Below, piece by piece: positions 24,274 to 34,217 of a stretch of DNA of 37,356 nt. The position numbers were made by a program, and so were the translations under genes. The notes under the pieces are model-generated. The model made no database searches and had not been told where the DNA came from. It worked only from the letters and a program-made list of their open reading frames with translations. Position 1 is the stretch's first letter. Each line of letters opens with the position of its first letter. Source of the stretch: Aromatoleum evansii (GTDB taxonomy: Bacteria > Pseudomonadota > Gammaproteobacteria > Burkholderiales > Rhodocyclaceae); NCBI RefSeq assembly GCF_012910805.1, contig NZ_WTVK01000054.1, positions 1-37,356 of the forward strand. Direction: 5' to 3'.

Positions 24274-26358
24274 GTGAATGATCGGACCACCATCAGTCCC
24301 GGCGACGCGCTGAACGCAGCCACCGGCGATCTGTTCAAACAGGCAGCATCCGAAGGGCGCGACGCCCTCAACGCCGACGAGCTGCAGCGCTTCGTCGCGA
24401 GCTTCGGCGCAGCGCTCGCCGAAGGCGTTCCCGGCGGTGTCGACCTGCGCATCGCCCTCGAAAATACCCGCGAGTTCGGCGTGCTCCTCACGGCCGGGCA
24501 GGGCGGCCTCGACGGCGCCCTCGACCGCGCCAACTTCCGCAAGGACCGCGCCGCCGTCTCCGCGTCCGTCGAACTCACCGACGCGGCCGACTTCCTGCGT
24601 CTCTTCCGCCGCACCGTCGCCTACCAGAAGATGGCCGCGCTCGCGCAGCGCGACGGCCGCCGCGCCCCGGACCCCGTGCTCGAATTCTGCTTCGGCCTGA
24701 TGCTGGGGCTCGGCCGCGAGTTTTCCGTGCAGAACCCCGAGGCCCTGTTCGTCATCCAGCGCATCGAACTCGACCAGGTGCAGTTCGCGAAGAAGCCGAC
24801 CGTCGGCTCAGCGCGTGTCGAATTCGGCAAGCCCGTCGCCGGCCGCCTGCCGCGTCCCGTGCACAAGATCGACAAGCTCATCCATCCCCAGTCGATCGGC
24901 ATCGTCGGCGTGTCCGCGAGCGGCATGAACTTCGGCCGCATCATCCTCAAGAACCTGATGGGCAGCGGCTACGCGAAAGAGAAGCTGACCATCATCCGCC
25001 CCGGCGAGACCGAGATCGACGGCGTGAGCTGCGTCGAGAGCCTGCGCGTGCTGCCCGCGAAGCTCGATCTCCTGATCGTCGCGGTACCCAACGACGCGGT
25101 ATACGAACTCGTCGACGAGATCATCGCGACCGACGCCGTCGAATCCGTGATGCTGATCCCCGGCGGCCTCGGCGAAACGGCGAAGAGCCGCGAACCTGCT
25201 GCCGCACTGGCGGCGAAGATCAACGCCGCGCACGCCAATCCGGGTGGCGGGCCGGTTTTCCTTGGCGCCAACTGCCTCGGCGTCGTCTCGCATCCGGGCG
25301 GCTACGACTCCTGGTTCATCCCGCTCGAACGCCTGCCCAAGCCGCAGAAGAAGGCGCAGCGCAACTCGGTGATGCTCAGCCAGTCCGGCGCCTTCATGAT
25401 CACGCGCATCTCGCAGAACCCCTGGCTCGACCCCGCCTACATGCTCGCGCTCGGCAACCAGACCGACCTCACGCACGGCGACATGCTGGGCTTCTTCGCC
25501 GAACGCGAAGGCATCGACACGCTGGGCATCTACATCGAAGGCTTCAAGGACGGCGACGGCCTCGACTTCGCGAGGGCGGTGCGCAAGGCGGTTCTGAACG
25601 GCAAGCAGGTCGTCGTCTACAAGTCGGGCAGGACCGAAGCCGGCGCGGGCGGCGTCATGGGCCACACCGCGTCGATCGCCGGCGACCCTGTGCTCTTCGA
25701 AGCCGTGCTGCGCCAGGCCGGCGCGATCGTCGCCGAAGACTTCAATACCTTCGACGACCTCTTCTACATCGCCGGTGCGCTGCACGGCAAGAAGGTAGGC
25801 AAGCGCCTCGGTGCGATCAGCGGCGCGGGTTTCGAGGCGGTCGGCATGGCCGATTCGATCGTGACGGAAACCGGTTCGCTGGAGATGGGTGCGCTCGAAG
25901 CCGCGACCGTCGAGCGGGTGCAAACCATCCTCGCCGCCAAGCGCCTCGACGCGCTGGTCGAGGTGCGCAACCCGATCGACATCAACCCGGGCGCCGACGA
26001 CGGCGTGCACCTGCAGATCACCGAGGCATTCCTCGACGACCCCAACATCGATGCCGTCGTCGTCGGCCTCGACCCGACCGCGCCGTCGATCCGCGGCCTC
26101 GAAACCAGCAAGCTGCGCCCCGGCTACGACCTCTCGGACCCGAACGGCACCGTGCATATCTACCCGCCCCTCGCAGCGAAGAGCGACAAGCCGGTCATCG
26201 GCATCGTCGACGGCGGCTCGCTCTACGACGCCATGGCCGCAAAGCTGATGGACCAGGGCGTATGCGTGTTCCGCAACTGTGGCCGCGGCACGAGGGCGCT
26301 CGCACGCTACGTCGAGGCCCGCGTCGAAGCGGACGCGATCCGCGCACGCGAAAACTAA
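24274..26358 (+). CDS. NDP-forming acyl-CoA synthetase-like protein with rearranged domains
   Basis: 694 residues from a GTG start (GGAGAC at 24262-24267). Residues about 195-320 are a CoA-binding Rossmann domain (IHPQSIGIVGVSASGMNFGR); about 360-510 a succinyl-CoA-ligase-like domain with the candidate phospho-histidine in VMGHTASIAGD; a further ligase-like domain follows to the end. The first 190 residues resemble only the C-terminal half of an ATP-grasp domain (FGVLLTAGQGGLDGALDRAN, and a FVIQRIELDQVQF segment where INPL is usual). The nucleotide-binding lid half is not visible anywhere, so ATP formation or use is doubtful. It follows padJ by 75 bases and precedes a thioesterase by 62. Possible roles: an unusual aryl-CoA synthetase or CoA-handling protein. 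Function unknown. Confidence 0.8.
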   Translation: MNDRTTISPGDALNAATGDLFKQAASEGRDALNADELQRFVASFGAALAEGVPGGVDLRIALENTREFGVLLTAGQGGLDGALDRANFRKDRAAVSASVELTDAADFLRLFRRTVAYQKMAALAQRDGRRAPDPVLEFCFGLMLGLGREFSVQNPEALFVIQRIELDQVQFAKKPTVGSARVEFGKPVAGRLPRPVHKIDKLIHPQSIGIVGVSASGMNFGRIILKNLMGSGYAKEKLTIIRPGETEIDGVSCVESLRVLPAKLDLLIVAVPNDAVYELVDEIIATDAVESVMLIPGGLGETAKSREPAAALAAKINAAHANPGGGPVFLGANCLGVVSHPGGYDSWFIPLERLPKPQKKAQRNSVMLSQSGAFMITRISQNPWLDPAYMLALGNQTDLTHGDMLGFFAEREGIDTLGIYIEGFKDGDGLDFARAVRKAVLNGKQVVVYKSGRTEAGAGGVMGHTASIAGDPVLFEAVLRQAGAIVAEDFNTFDDLFYIAGALHGKKVGKRLGAISGAGFEAVGMADSIVTETGSLEMGALEAATVERVQTILAAKRLDALVEVRNPIDINPGADDGVHLQITEAFLDDPNIDAVVVGLDPTAPSIRGLETSKLRPGYDLSDPNGTVHIYPPLAAKSDKPVIGIVDGGSLYDAMAAKLMDQGVCVFRNCGRGTRALARYVEARVEADAIRAREN

Positions 26359-26420
26359 TCCGATTCGCAATGAACCCCGCGCCGGCACGGACCGGCGCCT
26401 CACACGAAGGAGACTGAAAG

Positions 26421-26828
26421 ATGAGCGAACTGAAAGCCGGACTGACCTCCACCCGCCGCTACGACATCGACAAGGGCCGCACCATCGGCTTCATGGGCGA
26501 CGACTGCCGTGTCTACTCGACCCCGGCGCTGCTTTACGACATCGAAGTCGTGTGCCGCGACCTCCTTCTGGAGAACATTGAGGCGGGCAAGGACTCCGTC
26601 GGCACGCGCGTCGAGCTCGACCACGTCGGTGCCACCTTGCTGGGCATGTGGGTCGAGATCACGGTGAAGCTGGTTGAAGTAAACGGCCCGGCCGTGACCT
26701 TCGAATTCACCGCCCGCGACGCCCTCGAGGAAGTCGCCCGCGGCAAGCACAGCCGCTTCATCGTCGGAGCAGAGAAGACCGCCCAGCGTCTCAAGGCCAA
26801 GCTCGAAAAGGCGATGGCCGCAGCCTGA
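26421..26828 (+). CDS. FlK-like hot-dog thioesterase
   Basis: 135 residues of the fluoroacetyl-CoA-thioesterase-like hot-dog family. Thr34, Glu42 and His68 (in STPALL, YDIEVV and LDHVGAT) have the same spacing as the catalytic Thr42, Glu50 and His76 of FlK. The end has the usual GKHSRFIV-type segment. AAGGAG precedes the ATG. Being last in the pad run it may hydrolyse phenylacetyl-CoA or benzoyl-CoA to free trapped CoA, or remove a dead-end thioester; the substrate is inferred. Confidence 0.85.
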   Translation: MSELKAGLTSTRRYDIDKGRTIGFMGDDCRVYSTPALLYDIEVVCRDLLLENIEAGKDSVGTRVELDHVGATLLGMWVEITVKLVEVNGPAVTFEFTARDALEEVARGKHSRFIVGAEKTAQRLKAKLEKAMAAA

Positions 26829-26843
26829 TCTGCCGAAACGAAG

Positions 26844-26865
26844 CGGGCGTCCTTTCGGACGCCCG
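26844..26865. terminator. Hairpin ending the pad gene run
   Basis: CGGGCGTCC (26844-26852), loop TTTC, GGACGCCCG (26857-26865): a perfect 9-bp stem in the 66-base gap between two convergent genes. There is no strong T-run, but position and stability suit a bidirectional terminator. Confidence 0.6.
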
Positions 26866-26894
26866 TCGTCGATCGGCGGGGAACCTGCTCGCGT

Positions 26895-27635
26895 TCAGGC
26901 CGGCCTGTGCCGGCGTCGTCCGAATCCCAGCCCGACAAGCCCGGCGCCGAGAAGCAGCAGCGATGAAGGCTCAGGAACCGCCTGCACCACGATCCCGTCA
27001 GTCGTCTCTGCCTCGAGCGGGGCCTTCGTCAGCCTGAACGTGGCGTAGATTTCGTTCGTGTTCGGTTTGCTCCATGTGCATTGGCCGCTGTTTCCTTCGC
27101 ATAGCCAGACCGCCGGAGACAGGCTGATCTCCATCTCGCCGCCGTCGTCGAGCGCGAGCAGGTAAGACAGGAAGGTTGCAGCGAGGTCGGTGTTCGCCGG
27201 GCCGGCGCCCTTGTCCCAGAACGGACCCACAGTGGCCTGCACCGTTGCATCCAGATCCGCGGCGCCGCCACCAGGCGAATCGAACTCGATCAGGGCTGCG
27301 AGGGCCAGGTGATCGAGCTCCGATGTGCTGCCGCTGGCGCTGATCGCGTCATCCTCCTCGGCGAGGGTGCCCCAGCCGAAACGAATCGTCTCGAAGTCAC
27401 CGTCGCCAGTGAGCATGAAGCTCGTGCCTGCAAGGTTCGGATCGATGCTCCAGGCGGCGTTGAGGTACCTATGTCCCTCATCGCAGCTCGCGCTCGTGCA
27501 GGCGGCGTCCCAACCTGAGCCCAGGCTCCAGCTGCCGCCGGAAATCTCCACACTGACGGGCGCCGCGCCGACAAATGCCGGTATCGATAGCGCTGCCGCC
27601 AGCGTGGTGCGCGCAAGCAGTCGATAAGCAGTCAT
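26895..27635 (-). CDS. PEP-CTERM sorting domain protein
   Basis: 246 residues. Residues 1-24 are a signal peptide (MTAYRLLARTTLAAALSIPA then FVGA). The end is the classic exosortase sorting signal: VPEPSSLLLL, a hydrophobic helix and a basic tail (GRRRHRPA). The middle is low in Lys and has pairs of cysteines (ACTSASC, LCEGNSGQC) and no recognised domain. Such proteins are cleaved by exosortase and linked to extracellular polysaccharide or floc formation in Rhodocyclales. No exosortase gene is near. An AAGGAG site precedes the ATG at 27635. Confidence 0.92.
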   Translation of the reverse strand: MTAYRLLARTTLAAALSIPAFVGAAPVSVEISGGSWSLGSGWDAACTSASCDEGHRYLNAAWSIDPNLAGTSFMLTGDGDFETIRFGWGTLAEEDDAISASGSTSELDHLALAALIEFDSPGGGAADLDATVQATVGPFWDKGAGPANTDLAATFLSYLLALDDGGEMEISLSPAVWLCEGNSGQCTWSKPNTNEIYATFRLTKAPLEAETTDGIVVQAVPEPSSLLLLGAGLVGLGFGRRRHRPA

Positions 27636-27866
27636 TGTTCTTCTCCTTCGCGCGATCGCCCCGGGCGGTGGCCGTCCCGCGGTGCAGGCGTTCTCCCTGA
27701 AGCAGCACTGCCCCCTCAGGGGCTACTCCCGTCGTTTGAAACACTCTATTCGGGAACGGCACGAGGCAGTCGTGATATCGGCCACGGTTCCTGCAAATTG
27801 TTGATCCGTCGGCCATTTGCTGAGGATGTCGCGAGAATCTGGCTCAACGGGCGCGCGCTCCAGTAG

Positions 27867-28355
<489 letters not shown>

Positions 28356-28360
28356 CGCCC

Positions 28361-29290
28361 ATGCGCATCCTGATCGACCTGGCTACCCAGCGCCTGAGCC
28401 TCTTCGGCGCCGACGGCGCCTGCATCCGCCGCTACAGCGTCTCGACCGCCCTCAACGGCCCTGGCGAAGTGCAGGACAGCGGCTGCACGCCGCGCGGACG
28501 GCACCGCATCCGCGCGAAAATCGGCGCAGGGGCTACAACGGCCGCAGTGTTCCGCGGACGGCGCCCGACGGGTGAAGTGTGGACACCGGAACTCGCCGCG
28601 GCCAATCCCGGGCGCGACTGGATCCTCTCTCGCATCCTGTGGCTCAGCGGCTGCGAGCCGGGTCGCAACCGCCTCGGCAAGGTGGATTCGATGCGCCGCT
28701 ACATCTACATTCACGGCACCCCGGACGATCAGCCGATGGGCGAGGCGCGTTCGCATGGCTGCATCCGCATGCGCAACGACGACGTGATCGAACTGTTCGA
28801 CCTGGTGCAGGCCGGGACGGAAGTGGATATCGAGGAGACGACGAACGTGGACGCGGCGCCGAGGGTCCGCATTCTCGACTGGGACGACGCTGCAGCGCTC
28901 GCGATGCCGCTGCGCGAACGGGTGTTCGTGATGGAGCAGGGCGTGCCCGCCGAGCTCGAGCGCGACGCCAATGACCCGCACTGCCGCCACGTCGTGGCCA
29001 CGGCTGCGGCCGGCGACGTCGTGGGCACCGGCCGGCTGCTGCCCGACGGGCACATCGGCCGCATGGCCGTCGCGGCTGCATGGCGCAACCGCGGCATCGG
29101 CGGACGGATGCTCGAAGCCCTCGTCATTGAAGCCGGCCGTCTCGGATTCCGCGAGGTCGTCCTGAACGCCCAGATCGACGCCGTCGACTTCTATCTGCGG
29201 CACGGCTTCAAGCCGGAAGGCGATGTGTTCGTCGAGGCCGGCATCCGCCACCAGACGATGCGCCGCGCCCTGGTGCCGGCAGGCGCCTGA
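28361..29290 (+). CDS. L,D-transpeptidase (YkuD) fused to a GNAT acetyltransferase
   Basis: 309 residues. Residues 1 to about 165 form a YkuD L,D-transpeptidase domain with YIYIHGTPDDQPMGEARSHG and the catalytic Cys134 in SHGCIRM. Residues about 170-305 form a GNAT domain of the ElaA/YjcF kind (RERVFVMEQGVP, acetyl-CoA loop RNRGIGGRML, FYLRHGFKPEG). No signal peptide or transmembrane segment is seen before the transpeptidase domain, so its place in the cell is unclear. The ATG at 28361 is chosen because the domain begins there; the frame stays open to 28295 inside tadA. Confidence 0.87.
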   Translation: MRILIDLATQRLSLFGADGACIRRYSVSTALNGPGEVQDSGCTPRGRHRIRAKIGAGATTAAVFRGRRPTGEVWTPELAAANPGRDWILSRILWLSGCEPGRNRLGKVDSMRRYIYIHGTPDDQPMGEARSHGCIRMRNDDVIELFDLVQAGTEVDIEETTNVDAAPRVRILDWDDAAALAMPLRERVFVMEQGVPAELERDANDPHCRHVVATAAAGDVVGTGRLLPDGHIGRMAVAAAWRNRGIGGRMLEALVIEAGRLGFREVVLNAQIDAVDFYLRHGFKPEGDVFVEAGIRHQTMRRALVPAGA

Positions 29291-29295
29291 CGCTT

Positions 29296-30066
29296 TCAGC
29301 CGGAGACGGCAGTGTTGAAGCGGTGAGTAACTTCGCTCGCGAATTCGCCGCGCTCGTTCCAGGTCCATTCGCGGAACGTCACCTTGCCATCCCGATCCTG
29401 CAGGATCAGCGTCGAGCAGCGCGTACCGTAACCCGGCGCGCGGATGAATGCCGGCGACAGCCAGCGCTCCCAGTCCGCGCTCACACCGGTTTCCGGCAGG
29501 TGATGATCGGGCGCAGGCTCGTCGTCGCGCAGCAGGCCGAGGAACGCGTCGGCGTCGGGCAGGCGGGCGAGCGCCGCGGTGAAACGTTCGCGCGCCAGCT
29601 CCACCTTGGGCCAGGGCGTGTCGAGGACATGGTTCGACAAGCCGTACACGCCGGGCTCGAGCAAGCGCACCGAACCCGTCGTGCTCTCATGGATTCCCAG
29701 CAGGCGGCCGTCGCTCACCAGCAGGTTGAAGGCCGCATATTGCGCGCTGACCTCGGCCACTAACCGCAAGCGCTGCTCCGCGTCATCGGTTCCGGTCAGG
29801 CAGTCGCGCACCAGCGTGCCGCGCGAGGGTGCGCCCGGACGGTGCCGGGTCGGATCACGGTAGTTCGTCAGCGCGGCGAAGCGGCCGCCGCGGCTGAGGC
29901 CCATCCATGTTCCACCGGCTTCCAGATCGCGCCCCGCAAGCAGCTCGGGCGCGTCGGTCCACCAGTGCGCCGGAACCGCCGGACGGGCTAGAAACTCGTC
30001 GCGATTGGCGGCGACGACCAGCGGGTAGTCCGGATGGGCGTGCCAGCCGACGACGATCAGGCACAT
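29296..30066 (-). CDS. NRDE (TANGO2-like) family protein
   Basis: 256 residues. It begins MCLIVVGWHAHPDYPLVVAA and carries the family's NRDEF motif at 21-25, with a conserved Cys2 that could become an N-terminal nucleophile. Further blocks are GRDLEAGGTWMGLSRGGRFA and ALTNYRDP. Eukaryotic TANGO2 is tied to lipid or heme trafficking; the bacterial role is not established. Its start overlaps the end of the DUF4936 gene by ten bases. Confidence 0.9.
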   Translation of the reverse strand: MCLIVVGWHAHPDYPLVVAANRDEFLARPAVPAHWWTDAPELLAGRDLEAGGTWMGLSRGGRFAALTNYRDPTRHRPGAPSRGTLVRDCLTGTDDAEQRLRLVAEVSAQYAAFNLLVSDGRLLGIHESTTGSVRLLEPGVYGLSNHVLDTPWPKVELARERFTAALARLPDADAFLGLLRDDEPAPDHHLPETGVSADWERWLSPAFIRAPGYGTRCSTLILQDRDGKVTFREWTWNERGEFASEVTHRFNTAVSG

Positions 30067-30365
30067 TCGACGAAGCGTTCCGTGTGACGCGCGGCCCCGG
30101 GTTCGACGAGATCCGCGACCTGGTGCGCGTCAGTCTCGATGCGCAGGGCCGCCTCGAACGCCTCCGGATCGGCCACGCCCTCGTACACTTCCATCCACGT
30201 CACTGCGTCGTCGCGCCGCTCCAGCAGGCGTCCCGCGACGCCGGTGCGCCGTTCGAGCGCCGCCTGCATGGCGCGCACGGTCGCCTCCGCGTCCTCGTGC
30301 TCGGCATCGGCACGGACGCGGTAATAGACGTAGTAATGCACGCAGGCCACAGGGTCACCGCTCAT
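30057..30365 (-). CDS. DUF4936 family protein
   Basis: 102 residues (HYYVYYRVRADAEHEDAEAT near the N-terminus, TWMEVYEGVADPEAFEAAL in the middle), matching the small betaproteobacterial DUF4936 family, probably a ferredoxin-like alpha/beta fold. Its ATG overlaps the stop of ygfZ (ATGA), and its end overlaps the NRDE gene. Function unknown. Confidence 0.82.
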   Translation of the reverse strand: MSGDPVACVHYYVYYRVRADAEHEDAEATVRAMQAALERRTGVAGRLLERRDDAVTWMEVYEGVADPEAFEAALRIETDAHQVADLVEPGAARHTERFVECA

Positions 30366-31399
30366 TTTTCGGGCAGCGCGTAGGGTAGGTCGAGGAACTG
30401 CAGCTGCGGTCCCTGCGGGCTGCCCACATGGACCTCCCCGGCTTCGGCGCAGCTGATCTGCATCACCGCCAGCGCCTCGAAGCCCCCCTTGGGCGCGGGC
30501 ACCACGTTCACCAGCTTGCCGGCCGACTGGTCGCCGAACTCGGGCGTGAACAGGTCGGCGCCCACTGCCGGAGCCGCATCACCGGACACATGCACGTGAT
30601 ACATGCGCTTCTTCAGTTTGCCGAGGTACTGCGTGCGGGCGACGATCTCCTGCCCCGGATAGCAGCCCTTGTTGAAACTCACCCCGCCGATCACCTCGAA
30701 ATTGAGCATCTGGGCGACGAATTCCTCCTGCGTTGCCGCCGTAATCAGCGGCAGGCCGGCACGGATCATCGCAAGCTGCCAGGCCGCCGTACCGGCCTTT
30801 GTCGCGCCGCCCGCCGCCAGCTTCCGGAACACTTCGGGCGCTTCGGCAGTCGGCACCGCAACGACCAGGTTGCGCAGGTCGAGCCGGATGCAGCGCACTT
30901 CCCCCGCCACCGCCTGCGTCATCGGCGCGACCGGCGCGGCAATCCCGGCACTCGCGAGCGCGGCGTCCGCAGCAGCCCCGCTTACCCCGATCAGCACCGT
31001 GTCCGGCGTCGCGTCCGCAAGCTTCACCTTGCTGCGCAGCACATACATGGACAGCTTCTTCTGCAGCATCGGCTGGACGTCGGCCGAGGCTGCGATCATC
31101 TGGCCGGAGTCGTCGCTCCACAACAGCAGGCTCGCAAGCATGCGGCCCTTCGGCGTATTGAAGCTCGACCACTGCGCAGACTGCGGACCGAGCTTCTTGA
31201 CGTCGTTCGACAGCAGGTTGTGCAGGAAGGTGACCGAGTCGTCGCCGGCGCAGCGGATCAGGCCGAGGTGCACCAGCGGCACCGCCACGGTGCCGGATTC
31301 CACGGCGCGCACTTCCGCTTCCGGAGCATCGAAACGGATGCCGGAGTCTTCCAGCGTGGCGCCTTCGCGTACCAGAAATTCTGTCCAGGTCGTGTTCAT
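30362..31399 (-). CDS. ygfZ: Folate-binding protein YgfZ (iron-sulfur protein assembly/repair)
   Basis: 345 residues. It has the diagnostic motif [17 protein letters not shown] and the GcvT-like fold ([27 protein letters not shown]). YgfZ is a tetrahydrofolate-dependent factor that supports certain [4Fe-4S] enzymes such as MiaB. The ATG at 31399 is used; the frame continues to 32491 over mltG, but that extension is a shadow. A perfect TATAAT on the minus strand (31445-31450) may be its -10 box, though no good -35 box was seen. Confidence 0.93.
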   Translation of the reverse strand: MNTTWTEFLVREGATLEDSGIRFDAPEAEVRAVESGTVAVPLVHLGLIRCAGDDSVTFLHNLLSNDVKKLGPQSAQWSSFNTPKGRMLASLLLWSDDSGQMIAASADVQPMLQKKLSMYVLRSKVKLADATPDTVLIGVSGAAADAALASAGIAAPVAPMTQAVAGEVRCIRLDLRNLVVAVPTAEAPEVFRKLAAGGATKAGTAAWQLAMIRAGLPLITAATQEEFVAQMLNFEVIGGVSFNKGCYPGQEIVARTQYLGKLKKRMYHVHVSGDAAPAVGADLFTPEFGDQSAGKLVNVVPAPKGGFEALAVMQISCAEAGEVHVGSPQGPQLQFLDLPYALPEK

Positions 31400-31531
31400 G
31401 TGCGTTTGTCGGGGCGGTGGAGGGATGTGGAATTGGGATGAAGTATTATAGGGCCCCGCAGACGCAATGGTTGCGGGCCAAACATTCCAGCCAGACCTCT
31501 CGCCGCGCGCCGCGCAACGATATCCGCCCTG

Positions 31532-32533
31532 ATGAAGCCCTTCGTTATCCGCCTGCTGATCGCACTCGCGCTCGCCGTCGCGGCCGTATCCGCCGCCGCG
31601 TGGTGGTATGCGCAGCGTCCGCTGAAGCTGGCGCAGCCGCTCGTCGATTTCACGGTCCAGCGCGGACACACGATGCGCCAGGCAGCAGCGACGATCGCTG
31701 CTGCGGGCGTCGACGTCAATCCGCGGGCGCTGTACTGGATCGCCCGCATCACCGGCAAGGCCGGCCGCATCATGGCGGGCAGCTACGAAGTCCATCAGGG
31801 CATCACGCCTTGGCTGCTCATCCTGAAGCTGTCCAGCGGCGACGTCTCGCAGGCCGAAGTCCGCTTCGTCGAAGGCTGGAATTTTCGTCAGGTGCGCGCG
31901 GCGCTCGAATCCAACCCCCACCTCCTGCAGGACATCGCCGGTCTCTCCGATGCCGACATCCTGCGCGCCATCGGAGCGACCGAAACGCATCCGGAAGGTC
32001 TGTTCTTCCCCGACACCTACCTCTTCGACAAGCAGTCGAGCGCCATTGCGGTGCTGCGCCGCGCCTATTCCGCGATGAAGCAGCGCCTCGCGCAGGCATG
32101 GGAGACGCGCGATCCACGGGTTCCGCTTGCGTCGCCCTACGACGCGCTGATCCTCGCGTCCATCGTCGAGAAGGAAACCGGCCGCCCCGAGGATCGCGGG
32201 CTGGTCGCCTCCGTCTTCGCCAACCGGCTGCGCATCGGCATGCGCCTGCAGACCGATCCCACGGTGATCTACGGTTATGGCGAGGGCTTCGACGGCCGCC
32301 TGAGGAAGTGGCACCTCGAAACCGACCACCTCTACAACACCTACACGCGCGCCGGGCTGCCGCCGACGCCGATCGCGATGCCGGGTGCCGAATCGCTCAA
32401 TGCAGCGGTACGCCCGGCCCAGACCGAATACCTGTATTTCGTCTCGCGTGGCGACGGGACCAGCGAGTTTTCCTCCAACCTCAACGACCACAACAAAGCG
32501 GTCAATCGTTATCAGCGGGGATCGGGAAGTTGA
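31532..32533 (+). CDS. mltG: Endolytic murein transglycosylase MltG
   Basis: 333 residues with one N-terminal membrane helix (about residues 5-25). The YceG domain shows [20 protein letters not shown] with the catalytic Glu, then [18 protein letters not shown] and [18 protein letters not shown]. It cuts nascent glycan strands at the inner membrane. Divergent from ygfZ. Its stop overlaps the tmk start. Confidence 0.95.
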   Translation: MKPFVIRLLIALALAVAAVSAAAWWYAQRPLKLAQPLVDFTVQRGHTMRQAAATIAAAGVDVNPRALYWIARITGKAGRIMAGSYEVHQGITPWLLILKLSSGDVSQAEVRFVEGWNFRQVRAALESNPHLLQDIAGLSDADILRAIGATETHPEGLFFPDTYLFDKQSSAIAVLRRAYSAMKQRLAQAWETRDPRVPLASPYDALILASIVEKETGRPEDRGLVASVFANRLRIGMRLQTDPTVIYGYGEGFDGRLRKWHLETDHLYNTYTRAGLPPTPIAMPGAESLNAAVRPAQTEYLYFVSRGDGTSEFSSNLNDHNKAVNRYQRGSGS

Positions 32534-33162
32534 ACCAGACGCGCGCCCGCGGGCGCTTCATCACCTTTGAAGGCATAGACGGCGCCGGCAAGAGCAGCCA
32601 GATCGCGGCCGTCGTCGCACTCCTCCAGGCACGCGGGCTGACCGTTGACCAGACGCGTGAACCGGGTGGCACGGCCCTCGGCGAGAAACTCCGCGAACTC
32701 CTGCTGCACGAGCCCATGCACCTCGAAACCGAGGCGATGCTGATGTTCGCCGCACGTCGCGAACATCTCGCCGCCCGGATCCAACCCGCGCTCGCAACCG
32801 GAACCTGGGTCGTGTCCGACCGCTTCACCGACGCCACCTACGCTTACCAGGTCGGCGGGCGCGGACTCGACGCCGCGAAATTCTCCGCCCTCGAGGACTG
32901 GGTGCACCCAGGGTTCCAGCCCGACCTGACCCTCGTCTTCGACCTCCCGCCGGAGGTCGCCGCGGCACGCGTCGCCAATACCGGCACCGCGCCGGACCGT
33001 TTCGAGCGCGAGCAGCGCGACTTCTTCGAGCGCGTGCGCACGGCCTACCTCGAACGGGCGCGCATGGCCCCCGAGCGTATCCGCGTCATCGCGGCCGATC
33101 GCCCGCCCGAACGGATCCGCGCCGAGATCGAGGCGATTGTCGCGGAGCGATTCTTCCGATGA
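32530..33162 (+). CDS. tmk: Thymidylate kinase (TTG start)
   Basis: 210 residues. The phosphate loop is [12 protein letters not shown], followed by the DR motif [12 protein letters not shown] and TREPGGT. It makes dTDP from dTMP. The start is taken as TTG at 32530, overlapping the mltG stop (TTGA); no ATG lies between there and the P-loop, and the extension upstream merely shadows mltG. The stop overlaps holB (ATGA). Confidence 0.93.
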   Translation: MNQTRARGRFITFEGIDGAGKSSQIAAVVALLQARGLTVDQTREPGGTALGEKLRELLLHEPMHLETEAMLMFAARREHLAARIQPALATGTWVVSDRFTDATYAYQVGGRGLDAAKFSALEDWVHPGFQPDLTLVFDLPPEVAAARVANTGTAPDRFEREQRDFFERVRTAYLERARMAPERIRVIAADRPPERIRAEIEAIVAERFFR

Positions 33163-34217
33163 TCCACCCCTGGCTGCAGGAGAGCTGGCAGCGACTGGTC
33201 GGCCTGGGCGGGCGGCTGCCGCATGCGCTGCTCTTCGTCGGTCCCGAAGGCCTCGGCAAGCGCGAGCTCGCCGATGCGCTCGCGGCACGCCTGCTGTGCG
33301 CCGCCCCTGCCGCGGACGGCCACGCCTGCGGCCACTGTGTTCCTTGTCAGCTGCGGCTATCCGGCAATCACCCCGACCTGCTGCCCATCGTCCCCGAAGC
33401 CGACGCGGCATCGGAGAGCGAAGCAGGGGAGGGCGGCGACGCTGGCGAAGCCGGTAGCGGCAAGAAGAAATCCTCGCAGATTCGTATCGAGCAGATCCGC
33501 GACCTGCAGGAAGCGCTCTCCGTGACTGGGCACCAGAGCAGCCGGCGCGTCATCGTCGTCGATCCGGCCGAGGCGATGAACGCCTTCACCGCCAACGCCT
33601 TGCTGAAACTGCTCGAGGAACCGCCGGAGGGCTGCGTGTTCCTGCTCGTGTCGTCGGCCCCGCGCCGCCTGCTGCCCACCATCCGCAGTCGCTGCCAGCA
33701 GTGGAGCTTCGCGCGTCCGGCGGCGGACGTCGTCGCGCAATGGCTCGCCGGCCCTGACGCACCGCCCGCGGACCTGCTCGCGCTCACGGGCGGCATGCCG
33801 CTTGCAGCCCAGCGCCTTGCGAAGACCGGTTCCGATGCCCTTCTGCGGCGCTTCGTGAAGGACATTGCGGCGCTGCCCGCCGGTGATCCGCTGAAACTTG
33901 CCGGCCAGTGGGAAAGCTGGCTCAAGTCCAAGGAAGCGCTCGCGGCCGGCTTCGGCATGCCGCAGCTCGTCGAATGGCTGCAACGCTGGGTCACCGACCT
34001 TGCCTCGCTGCGCCTTGGCGGGCGCCTGCGCTTCTTCCCCGGTGAGGATGGCGTCATTGCCGCGCTCGCGCAGCGCACCAGCGTGGCGGCTGTGACGAAC
34101 TGCTACAATGAACTCGCCCGGATCCGCCGGGTCGCACAGCATCCGCTCAATGCAAGGCTGATGCTCGAAGACATGCTCCTGCGCTATGCGCGCGCCGTGA
34201 CCGGAACCCGCCGATGA
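33159..34217 (+). CDS. holB: DNA polymerase III subunit delta'
   Basis: 352 residues. It shows the AAA+ clamp-loader fold ([20 protein letters not shown], sensor region [20 protein letters not shown]) and a cysteine-rich zinc module ([20 protein letters not shown]). Residues about 85-105 are an acidic, glycine-rich linker ([19 protein letters not shown]) that looks like a variable loop. Typical order tmk-holB-pilZ. Both ends overlap neighbours by four bases. Confidence 0.94.
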   Translation: MIHPWLQESWQRLVGLGGRLPHALLFVGPEGLGKRELADALAARLLCAAPAADGHACGHCVPCQLRLSGNHPDLLPIVPEADAASESEAGEGGDAGEAGSGKKKSSQIRIEQIRDLQEALSVTGHQSSRRVIVVDPAEAMNAFTANALLKLLEEPPEGCVFLLVSSAPRRLLPTIRSRCQQWSFARPAADVVAQWLAGPDAPPADLLALTGGMPLAAQRLAKTGSDALLRRFVKDIAALPAGDPLKLAGQWESWLKSKEALAAGFGMPQLVEWLQRWVTDLASLRLGGRLRFFPGEDGVIAALAQRTSVAAVTNCYNELARIRRVAQHPLNARLMLEDMLLRYARAVTGTRR

